From the NCBI RefSeq assembly GCF_025118155.1, contig NW_026251389.1, positions 806,001-870,000 on the forward strand: a stretch of DNA of 64,000 nt. The letters are read 5' to 3'. A program made the position numbers and the translations under genes. Below the pieces are notes generated by a model. It did not search any database and had not been told where the DNA came from. It saw only the letters and a program-made list of their open reading frames with translations. Numbering within the stretch: the first letter of the stretch is position 1; each line of letters opens with the position of its first letter. Positions 23,490-33,139 of the stretch are shown piece after piece. The DNA is from Cokeromyces recurvatus (Eukaryota; Mucoromycota; Mucoromycetes; Mucorales; Mucoraceae).

Positions 23490-24975
23490 CTTTTTGAAAT
23501 AAGAGAAATGTCACAGTAAGTTAAATCAAACTGATCTAAAAATGATATGCATTTTTTGACTTCAAAATGATTAGAATAAAGTTTTATTATAACATTGAAT
23601 AATTTGTCGTTTAGAATGACTGGCAAAGTTGTATAGAATTTCAGCAGGTATGCATTACATCTCTCAGCAATTCTATTAGACATTTTTTCTTCAGTCAACA
23701 GTTTGTGACGTTTCAATTTTCCTTTTAATATTGCCCAAAACTATTCAATTGGGTTTAACTCAGGCGAATATGGTGACATATACATCGGCTTATAGCCACA
23801 GCTTTTGATTTTACTCATTATTGGTTTTGATTTATGTGTAGTACAGTTATCCATTGCCAAATAACCCTCTTTTATATTTTCGTTAAGATTCATGAACATT
23901 CATAAATTTGTTAAAGTGTGCTGTTGTCGTACCTTTTGATATCGATTCTGAACTATATTGCGCACTGCTCTCGTTATTATCATCAACATACTCTGTAACT
24001 GGTTCTTCTATAATAAACTCATCTATAGTATCTTTTTTGCCCTTTGCTACTTTTCTTTTCTTGCTTGTAGATGCCTTGCTGCTTTGATGCTTTTCTTTTT
24101 TTTTGGTGGTGGCTTCTTTATCGCTACATGAATGACACTGGATGCATGTATAGCTCCAATAATCGTATGGGATAGGGTCTTTGCTTTAATTGTCTTCAAT
24201 ATGGAAGGTGTTCCAGTATCTGCCCTGGCCCAATCATTTCTCATATTTATATGAAATCCAGCTTCGCCGATAAAGACACAGTTTTTTGTAAAGTCTACAT
24301 CAGAGTCTTTCCATTTCATAAACCATTCATATCTTTTCTCTAAGTTATTAGCAGAGTTTCTAGCTTCGGGTACTAATGTAGATTTTTTAATCGTCACAAG
24401 TATACTGTTCCTCAAGTGATGATTAAGCTGTGTTTTGGAAAAAGAAAAGCCCGTAAATTCTTTAGATAGGTCACCAATAATATCTTCAAAATAAAGCTGA
24501 GGATCCTTATTAAGTAGTTCTCCAAAATATGTCTCATGTTCAGTTGCAAAAGAGCTTGAGCGGCTAGCATTACTTTTTGAACGTTTGTATGAAACTTTAA
24601 TTGTTTCTTGATAACGTTTTTACCATCTTCTGGTAGTGCAAGGCTCAACACCAAGCTCTTTTGCAAATCGAACTATCCTTCCTCTCTCTTCAGCGCTTTC
24701 TAACATTCGATCTATAAACACCTCTCTTATACTATCGCTATAATCATTATACATAATTCTGCGTCAATTTTGGTTCCGTGGCAACTTTTAGCTCTAAATC
24801 ATCGCTTTTCTTAACATTTTTTTTCTTCAATAGATTTGCAAGCTTCTAAATATAAACTCTGTGTGGCTATAGTTTCCAGGACAATGTTAGGGCCTGTGAT
24901 TTGCGTTAGAACATCCTCCACAGGGTCAAGAACTTTTATCCTAAGATCGTTGTAAACATTCTCCTGTTCATCTTC
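23490..24975 (-). pseudogene. Tc1/mariner (IS630-type) DDE transposase, inactivated
   Basis: Conserved pieces of an IS630/Tc1-mariner DDE endonuclease occur in order on the minus strand, in shifting frames. They are an acidic leader (about 24970-24800), a helix-turn-helix-like part near 24600, RYEWFMKWKDSDVDF, VFIGEAGFHINM, the KGTTTAHFNKF block, AMDNCTTH with the second acidic residue, and YSPELNPIE just before FWAIL. In VFIGEAGF the first catalytic Asp of the usual IDE motif is Gly. A TAG stop replaces the expected Gln between NPIE and FWAIL (near 23742), and further shifts or stops occur near 23890, 24100 and 24620. The gene therefore cannot make active enzyme. A lysine-rich linker with an acidic insert before KGTTT lengthens the domain. 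Confidence 0.88.
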
Positions 24976-26355
24976 GTAAAAAAAAAAGTATTTTTCATAG
25001 TTTTGAGATAAAAGTATAAAACAAGTTGTTTGGAATTTAAAATGAAAAAAAGAAGTATTATTTCGGTCAATTTTTAACTTATTAGAGACGGTATTGGCTG
25101 TGATAGTACGTAATACAATAAAGAAAAATAAAAATAAAAAGATAAAGAAAATAAAAAGATAAAGAGAACAAAAGGAAGTATAGTTTGAGACTGTTTTTAT
25201 TCAATGAAAATGAAAATGAAAATAAAAGAATTAAAGTTTAAAGATTATTTTGTGTCTACACAACTGCTTGTATTTATATTAATGAATCCTGAATTAAAGA
25301 AATAAAAGTAGTTGTCAAAGAACATGAGTCATGAAACAGTATTAATATTCAGATATACATCTTGTTGATTCAAGAGACTGATCTGTGGATTATCTATTGG
25401 ATGTTGTAATGATCTGATTAAGTTTCAAATAAAAAAATTATTGTTCAATCTGAGCATATGTTCCTGATATCTTTTATGTTTTATTTTTACTGGATCAAAG
25501 ACGACTTGAATCCTTTGTCAAGGTTATAAAAATAAATATTTAGAAATGATATGATATCTTATTTAGTCAACATATTTAGTTGATTGGATGTCAATAAGTT
25601 TTATATTACTTACAAGATGTTATATATAGCGTTTTATTTCATATCTAGGCTTATAGTTTATCCTTTAATATGTAATTTATCTACTATAATATTACTTATG
25701 CTTATATCCAGAGCTTGTTCTATAACATTGGCTAATAGAAACTTTTAAATTACTTAAAAAGCAGCCATATTGTGATAAGGTGACAGTGATCAAGACGAGA
25801 GGGTAAAACCAGGTCCAGGAAACTAAATTGTGGAAGTGATACAAGCACACTGGTGTTACAACGAGTAAGCTAGAAATTAGAAATAACTGTCATAATAAAA
25901 AAAACAATCTCTCTTACCCGTTCTTATTTGAGTGGTCAGTTATAACACCTTTTGAGAGTTTTAACTATCATCAAGAAATTAAGCAAGGATAGAATTTAAC
26001 AAGTCAACTGGTAAATTACAATCCCGATACAACAAGTTATGCAAAGTCTCGAGTACGACTCAAATTTATTTTTATTTACAAAAATTCTAAACTCCCATTT
26101 GAAAAAAAAATTACTTAGATTGAATTGCCAGGTCAAATCATAAAAGGGGAGAAGGAGCAAAAAAAAATTTTTGATGGCAAAAAGATAAAAAGACAAAGAA
26201 GAAGAGAGGAAAAAGAAAATGTATCATCAAATACGAGAGTTATTATTAAATAATCAATTAATTACCTAGTACACAGCTGAGGAGTTTTAGCAGATATATT
26301 GCCAGAATACGGATAATCAGGTTTAAACAGAAAGCCACCGTGCAAATATAAACAA
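24976..26355. other. Island, non-coding
   Basis: No gene is recognised. A short purine-rich GAAAAT/AAAATG repeat lies at 25203-25230. The region is otherwise unstructured AT-rich DNA. Confidence 0.5.
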
Positions 26356-26359
26356 CCAG

Positions 26360-27454
26360 CTACTGATTTTGCTCAAGTTCAGCCAGACTGTGTGTAACAA
26401 GTACTTTTGTAAAAAAGTACTTCAGTACTTCAGTACTTTTATTTTTTTCAAGCTTGGCCAAGCTGTGTGTAACAAGTACTTTTGTAAAAAAGTACTGAAG
26501 TTCTGAAGTACTTTTATTTTTTTCAAGCTTGGCCAAGCTGTGTGTAACAAGTACTTTTGTAAAAAAGTACTGAAGTTCTGAAGTACTTTTATTTTTTTCA
26601 AGCTTGGCCAAGCTGTGTGTAACAAGTACTTTTGTAAAAAAGTACTGAAGTTCTGAAGTACTTTTATTTTTTTCAAGCTTGGCCAAGCTGTGTGTAACAA
26701 GTACTTTTGTAAAAAAGTACTGAAGTTCTGAAGTACTTTTATTTTTTTCAAGCTTGGCCAGGCTGTGTGTAACAAGTACTTTTGTAAAAAAGTACTGAAG
26801 TTCTGAAGTACTTTTATTTTTTTCAAGCTTAACCAGGCTGTGTGTAACAAGTACTTTTGTAAAAAAGTACTGAAGTTCTGAAGTACTTTTATTTTTTTCA
26901 AGTTTGGCCAGGCTGTGTGTAACAAGTACTTTTGTAAAAAAGTACTGAAGTTCTGAAGTACTTTTATTTTTTTCAAGCTTAACCAGGCTGTGTGTAACAA
27001 GTACTTTTGTAAAAAAGTACTGAAGTTCTGAAGTACTTTTATTTTTTTCAAGCTTAACCAGGCTGTGTGTAACAAGTACTTTTGTAAAAAAGTACTGAAG
27101 TTCTGAAGTACTTTTATTTTTTTCAAGTTTGGCCAGGCTGTGTGTAACAAGTACTTTTGTAAAAAAGTACTGAAGTTCTGAAGTACTTTTATTTTTTTCA
27201 AGCTTAACCAGGCTGTGTGTAACAAGTACTTTTGTAAAAAAGTACTGAAGTTCTGAAGTACTTTTATTTTTTTCAAGCTTAACCAGGCTGTGTGTAACAA
27301 GTACTTTTGTAAAAAAGTACTGAAGTTCTGAAGTACTTTTATTTTTTTCAAGCTTAACCAGGCTGTGTGTAACAAGTACTTTTGTAAAAAAGTACTTCAG
27401 TACTTCAGTACTTTTATTTTTTTCAAGCTTGGCCAGGCTGTGTGAAATCGGCAC
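26360..27454. repeat. 75-bp minisatellite, about 14 tandem units, hairpin-forming
   Basis: Near-identical units of exactly 75 bases run from the unit beginning near 26388 to one ending near 27440, with partial units at both ends. Each unit holds the inverted pair AGTACTTTT / AAAAGTACT separated by four bases, then GAAGTTCTGAAGTAC and a T run. Because 75 is a multiple of three, two minus-strand frames stay open across the array (25-residue translated repeats). That openness is a by-product of the period and does not indicate a gene. The flanking units carry CTTCAGTACTTCAGTAC in place of the internal variant. A degenerate relative lies at 27805-27880. Confidence 0.95.
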
Positions 27455-27877
27455 TTGAGTACTGAAGTTGTGATATTTCTTTTTAAAATATCAAATGAAA
27501 AATATTAAAAAATAAAAAATAATATTAAGACTAAAAGAGTCAACGAGACCGAACAATAGTTCTAAAGTCAATTATTTTATTTATGAATTTAAACTGATGG
27601 GGTATTTATAAGAATTGTTAAAGAGGTCTGAGGATAAGATGTGAATCAGAAAAGTGTTAGTTACGACCGAATAAGGAATATTGTTGACAACGAAGTGTTA
27701 GTGATTTTAATATTATTAGATGGAGCGGATCAAGAGAGAGTTAGGATAGAATTTCTTAAATGAATTTATGATCCGCATGTTTAATCATGAAACATGTCAT
27801 TATAAGTCAGTTCAGTACTTCAGTACTGAAGTAATGATTTTGTTCAAGTTCAGCCAGACTATGTAAAATCGGTACTT

Positions 27878-27920
27878 GGTGTCGTATAAGACACCTCTTT
27901 AACTGAGTAGATTTCTACTC
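27878..27920. repeat. Two adjacent perfect hairpins
   Basis: GGTGTC (27878-27883) pairs with GACACC (27890-27895) across a six-base loop. Nine bases later GAGTAG (27905-27910) pairs with CTACTC (27915-27920) across ATTT. The second hairpin is extended by imperfect TTAACT/GTCAATTAA arms. Both lie just beyond the degenerate minisatellite unit. Confidence 0.8.
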
Positions 27921-28547
27921 GTCAATTAAAGTCTAATTGTGTCTTATTTATATTGAAACTTCTAATTCTATTTTATTCTCTCCGATATTTTTTATCATGA
28001 GGTCTTCCTCTTTTACTTCTAATAAAATTTTGGATATAAGAGAGTCTCATTTTATATGAAGTCATATTTTATGTTCAAAGATTGCCGTTAATATTACACT
28101 CAAATACTACAAATACTTAGAGCTCGCGGGTTATTAAACGCTCACAAGTAAAGGTTGCCCTTAAGATATGATGGTAAAGATAAAACATTTGTTTGGTTAT
28201 TGACAAAGGGAATAATATTTTAGCGTTGAGGTAAGTAAACTCTTTGTTTTATTTTAATATGCAATGGAGACAATAGACATCAACATTTGATGTGAACGAT
28301 TATTTAAATGGCTGGGGTTGTATGAAGGTGTAGAAATGGAAACGGATAATTTGATGCTAATTTACTAATGGGTGTAAATGCGGCATTGTGGTTTGTCCTT
28401 CAGTCAAAGGCTCAATGGAGATAAGTTATAACAACTGCAATAGAGTAACCCTGTTATTTTTTTTATTAATAAATATAATATATATTCGATAATGTGAATA
28501 TGATGATAGAATGAGGGTATTATACAATTTCCTTGAAATATGTTTAA
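27921..28547. other. Island, non-coding
   Basis: No gene is recognised between the hairpins and the 490-codon frame. It would hold the 3' end of that gene. Confidence 0.5.
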
Positions 28548-30020
28548 CTACTGGTATAATTGTAATAACTTCTTCTTCACATTTTTTGCAATCATAGCAT
28601 TTGCTGTGGAAATTGAACTGCTTAATTTTTTTGCGATTTCACTGACTAATCCACTATTATTATTGCAGAAGGAAATTACGTTCAATTCACCAGAATTTAG
28701 ACTTGCATTTATTTCATCCATTATTTTAATAATTGAAAACCACTCTTTAACATCACATTTTTGTTTCATTATATCCCCATACTCTAATAAAACATTCTGG
28801 AAATCACTGAGTTGAATGATACCTTTGTTGACTAATATTGCTTTAGCAAATATTTGTAGTATATGAGAGCCAAGTTTAGCACCAGATGTTGATCCAACAC
28901 CATATCCATCTTTATGCGGTAAATCACAAAGAGTGAATACTGTTGCTGGCGAGTAAATACTACTGTCAAATACTTGCAACGTAGATCTCCATAGTAAATA
29001 TGATGAGCATTTACTGAAGCTCGATGTCACTTGTCTCAGACTTGATATATTGATATGTGAAGGATTTAATTTGTAAATCTCAAACTTTTTCAAAAATTCT
29101 TCAACTTTCGATTTCATCAAATAGATTTTACAGTTTGAGTCTGTAATTGAGCCATGACCAAACTCTACACCTGGCCCAATGTTGATTTTTGGCTCTGGTG
29201 ATATTTGAGCAGAACAAGTAATTAATAGGTTAATGGTCTTTGTGCCAATAATAAGTTTTAGTTTTGTAGCACCACCGTCCGATTTTTCAAAAGTAGTACA
29301 TGACATGCGATTCTTGTATCCAGAGGATTCTCCAGGAATAGAGAATTCAGTTGACTCGGAATGTATATCAACTGAAGAGTAGCGGCTGTACACTTCACAT
29401 GTAATAACAAGTAAAGTAATGCTATCGTGTAGTAACGCACCGCAGAATAATGATGGTACTAATCCAATCAATTCAGATCTGAGTCGAAAATCATAGTTTA
29501 GTAATTCTAGCACCGTTGCATCAATTTCTTGATGTGGCCCTAGCTCCTGTAAAAGTTTTGGAACAGCAGAGGCGCGTACAGTCATTTCGAGCTTGGCAGT
29601 GATACAAGCATTGCTCTTTAATACTGGTTCGATCATATCATTTGATGAGAAAGAAATCCTTCCGTTAAAAATACCAGACGTGATATTATTTTGGAAATCA
29701 ACCAAAGAAGTAAGACTAAGAGCAGAATCATTTGTCATCAAAGCAAATGTTGTTGAAAGCTTTGTACGTTTATCAACATTAAATACCTCCAAGCTGAATG
29801 GTTGACAGTCCACAGAATGTACAAAATGATGTGATCGTTTTCTTTGACTAACAGTTTGACCATGCGTACCTAAAGCTTGCTCAGAGCCTTCTTCAAAATT
29901 GAAGGTTTGCTGTTTCTCCCCTAGCATTTTCTTACAACCTTGACAGATCCCTATTTTATTTCTTAAGGAATGAATAGGCTTAAAACATTGCTTGCATTTA
30001 GATTTTAGTGTGTTGGACAT
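28548..30020 (-). CDS. Intronless 490-residue protein with N-terminal four-cysteine motif, unknown function
   Basis: A single uninterrupted frame of 490 codons begins MSNTLKSKCKQC and ends KKLLQLYQ. It has no intron, unlike nearly every host gene here. The N-terminus holds C9-x2-C12-x13-C26-x2-C29, a zinc-ribbon or zinc-knuckle arrangement, followed by a Lys/Arg-rich stretch (SQRKRSHHFVHS). The body is a globular mix with no catalytic motif I recognise. The last 60 residues are Ser/Asn/Lys-rich. Its position inside the island beside transposon remains suggests a mobile-element accessory or captured gene, but nothing in the sequence proves that. An intact frame of this length in AT-rich DNA suggests recent selection or recent arrival. 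Confidence 0.75.
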   Translation of the reverse strand: MSNTLKSKCKQCFKPIHSLRNKIGICQGCKKMLGEKQQTFNFEEGSEQALGTHGQTVSQRKRSHHFVHSVDCQPFSLEVFNVDKRTKLSTTFALMTNDSALSLTSLVDFQNNITSGIFNGRISFSSNDMIEPVLKSNACITAKLEMTVRASAVPKLLQELGPHQEIDATVLELLNYDFRLRSELIGLVPSLFCGALLHDSITLLVITCEVYSRYSSVDIHSESTEFSIPGESSGYKNRMSCTTFEKSDGGATKLKLIIGTKTINLLITCSAQISPEPKINIGPGVEFGHGSITDSNCKIYLMKSKVEEFLKKFEIYKLNPSHINISSLRQVTSSFSKCSSYLLWRSTLQVFDSSIYSPATVFTLCDLPHKDGYGVGSTSGAKLGSHILQIFAKAILVNKGIIQLSDFQNVLLEYGDIMKQKCDVKEWFSIIKIMDEINASLNSGELNVISFCNNNSGLVSEIAKKLSSSISTANAMIAKNVKKKLLQLYQ

Positions 30021-30306
30021 GGCTGTAGTGATTAAAATTTGTGGAAAAAACTTATGTTATCTCACAGAAAATATAAAAAAAAATAAAAACAATGAAAAGA
30101 ATAAATTATAAATGCTGTAACGCGTTTAAAGTTTAAAGAATGAAAAAAAAGGTACATAATTTTTAGCAGCCATATTATCCTTTTTTAATTTTATTAGCGA
30201 AGACAATACAAAAAGTCACATTCAACATTTCATTTGTAAGTGTTTCTGATCGTCATGTAGTTTATTTTCTTCTCCTGAGAGATCAGCAGATCATTGATCA
30301 TGGCTT

Positions 30307-30356
<50 letters not shown>

Positions 30357-31330
30357 TAAAATAAAATTAAAGCGTCACACATCGCAGAGAGGTGAAACAA
30401 GATTATATAAAGGCAGTGGAACAAAGGAAAAGAGGATAAACAGGTTGCGGTAAGGGTATAGTAGAAGAACGGTTTAACTAAGAACAGGCGAATCCAAAAG
30501 GACATGGTAAGGCTTGGACTTCTTGCTTCTTGTTCAACCAAGGAATGGGATATCGACAGAACCAGCTTCTTTTCATCGTTTAGGGATTTCTTTTGGAAAG
30601 CAAAAATGAAAAGCCTACGTCTGATTAGCACAGAAAAGCCAAGTTCGATAGTTTACCCCTTGAGCTATGACAGCAAGTACAGCCTATAGAGTGTACTAAT
30701 TCCAACAAGTCTTGCTGCCTATAGGTCCTCCCGTTTTGGGCACTAATATTGCTTTTGTCACTGATTTCTGCTTCTCTCTTATTTTCAGATAATTGCAAGC
30801 ACGTAATGTGTATCTTATTTAAGGTTAGAACACAAATAAGGTTGGACTAACGATTGGTTTTTAATGTGCTTGCGAGCATCATCTTTGTTCATAGCACTTT
30901 CATTAATAGTTCATGCAAGGAAAACTTTGATTGTTATATAAGGGTCTTGATCGTGGTAACCTCAGACAATGGTATCAACTAGTTGATCAGCATTGATATT
31001 TCAATATAAGAGCATTAGAAAATCAGCAACAATAACCTTGGATTTTCTATGATTGTGTTTTTCTCTTCAAACGCGTATTTTCTGACAAAGCATCTGTGTT
31101 CATGCACATCTGATCAACACTCAATGGAACTTGAATATAAAATTAAATTACTTCTAAATCATGATATTAGCAGCAACCTATGCATGCATATCACCTTTCT
31201 CTCTTGAACTGCACAACCTAAAATAAAGCTAGAAAACTTTAATGATTGTATATACAGTACACGAAAATAATTCTTAAGGGGGGCTCGTAATAAGAAACCA
31301 ATCTTTCAAACAATCTCTCATAAACCAAAA
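30021..31330. other. Island, right end, non-coding with T45 tract
   Basis: No gene is recognised. A 45-base T run lies at 30311-30355. The open stretches nearby are low complexity or lack motifs. The boundary with the duplicated segment is at 31331. Confidence 0.5.
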
Positions 31331-31614
31331 GGTCCTGCAGAAGGTGAAGTGATCATGATAAATCATATCAAAAATAAAATTACAACTATTTGGAATGTAG
31401 TAGCACGTATTGATGGATGTGGAGAAGGTATTAAAGGGCGTGAATGGTTTAAGCATGTAGTTTATGCTCCAGGCCTTTGGACAGGTTATTCTTCTCAGGT
31501 CTTTCCTGCTATTGTGGAAGCTATAGATGCCAAAGATAAAGATCAAATTAAATATACGGAAGAAAGAGCTGTCTTAGCAATTCAACAGGCTACTAAGAGT
31601 TTACAGCAATAAAA
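31331..31614 (+). pseudogene. Truncated M28 peptidase fragment with internal in-frame deletion
   Basis: The fragment starts within the peptidase core (GEVIMINHIKNKIT in the full gene), reads IWNVVARIDGC and then jumps directly to the C-terminal EGIKGREWFKHVVYAPG to the normal stop. The missing 828 bases (276 codons) include all metal ligands. The frame is kept, but there is no start, membrane anchor or active site. Confidence 0.93.
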
Positions 31615-32359
31615 ATGTTGGTTTTAACTTTTATTATACAAGAAAATATTATTTGTTTGAGAAAAATAATAAAATATTCTATACAAGATGGTATATGTAA
31701 AACTACTAAATCCCTCCTCCTCTATTTTTTTTTCTTTTTTTTTTTCTTTTTTTAGTATAAAGTAGAAGAGGGCATATTTGATCCTATGTTTGTTTGCTCA
31801 TTAGCTGTTAATAATAGTTTAAATACAAATTGTCGATCATTTTCATCCATCATGGAACCAAATATCAAAGGTAGCTCCGTTTTATGACCATTATTTAAAC
31901 ATTTTATTTCTTTTCCACGAATCACTTGCTCAATGGTTCCCTATTATATCGAATCATAGTTAGTATATAACGCAAGTATATTCCAACAAGTAATACTTTA
32001 CAGTGATTACATTTCTAATTTCAATGAAGGTAGAATCAAAGGCCATAACATATGGATAGCAAAATGCATAACCTTCTGGATTTCCTTCCCATTCTATCAA
32101 GAAATTAACAAATAAACGATTTCCCTTACTATCAATGTAAAACGCATATTCTACATGTATATATATATCTATAATTAGTTTCTCTCTATTTTATACTTGA
32201 TTGCTATATATACCATCGTAACAGACAAAATAATGATTACGAGGAGTTCTAAAAATTGCTATATGTTTGATGGGTTGTCGCAAATTTAATGAAGAAGCCT
32301 CCTTTTCACGTTCCAGAATAAACGCCAAGTTTTTATCTGCAGGATTCAATAATTCTGTA

Positions 32360-32361
<2 letters not shown>
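31331..32361. repeat. Segmental duplication, copy B
   Basis: This copy corresponds to 21545-23402 but lacks 828 bases. It begins inside M28 coding sequence and runs through the true 3' end of the RhoGEF gene, stopping as a match at the poly(A) of the intron at 32361. The M28 stop, the intergenic spacer and the RhoGEF terminal exons are kept. Confidence 0.95.
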
Positions 32362-32401
<40 letters not shown>

Positions 32402-32421
32402 AGTTATCATATTACCTTCAT

Positions 32422-32463
<42 letters not shown>

Positions 32464-33095
32464 GTTGTGGATGATCTGTTTTCATGTCCACCATAATCAT
32501 TCCTCTTGAAGTTGTAATCAGCATCATTGTAGGCGAAAGCTCAATAGCATACGCCTCACAGGGTACATAACAGTTCTTAATCTTTTTCAAATGTATTAAT
32601 TCATCAGATGATAAAGTTTTATTATATACTGAGACCCAACGACTGAAGGCATCAGATAATCTTTTATTTTGTTGTGGTGTTGCTGATTTACTAGTGTGTT
32701 GTTCAATTGTAGTCCCATAGATGGTAATAACAGAATTTAGAGCAGAAACTCTGGGTATACAAACCATCAAACGATTTAAACATATGCCTACGTTGAAAAA
32801 GGGAACATGGTTTTGGACAAGACGCCCTTTAGGCTGTGTTTCTGGTTTACCATTCACACTATCTAAAGGATATTCCCATAATGTTCGATCGGCCAACACT
32901 AGTAACGTTTCAGTGCTTTCAATAACCTGTATTTGAGTAACTTTTTCAATAGATAGTACTTTATGTGGTAATACATTTGGGCATTTATCATTGTGATGGC
33001 CTACATAGACGCCATCATCTGCAGCTAATAAATACTGTTGTCCATTATCTAACAAAAATTATGTAAGTATACCCATAAATACTTTTTTCTTTCTT

Positions 33096-33139
<44 letters not shown>

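Larger units (their letters stand above)
23403..31330. mobile_element. 7.9-kb repeat-rich island between the two duplicate copies
   Basis: Everything between the duplicated segments is unrelated to the flanking genes. In order it holds a dead DDE transposase (23.5-25.0 kb), gene-poor DNA, a 75-bp minisatellite (26.36-27.45 kb), two perfect hairpins (27.88-27.92 kb), an intronless 490-codon frame (28.55-30.02 kb) and a T45 tract (30.31 kb). I could not find convincing terminal inverted repeats or long terminal repeats for the whole island. Whether it is one element or nested insertions is unresolved. Confidence 0.6.

Noticed and set aside
23403..25790. TGTCACTTTCC near 23420 and AAGGTGACA near 25780 as terminal inverted repeats of the transposase element.
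   Set aside because: Only eight of nine bases match, and there is no flanking TA duplication or supporting second copy, so it may be chance.
26360..27454. Two minus-strand reading frames of 364 and 317 codons made of 25-residue repeats.
   Set aside because: Both frames are open only because the repeat period (75) is a multiple of three. Two overlapping frames are equally open, and there is no start context, signal or known repeat protein.
26360..27454. The array as a CRISPR or CRISPR-like repeat.
   Set aside because: Units are contiguous and near-identical with no unique spacers, and the genome is eukaryotic.
25759..30175. The 12-base AGCAGCCATATT present near 25759 and 30164 as a target-site or terminal repeat.
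   Set aside because: It is too short, and the flanking sequence shows no further match in either orientation.
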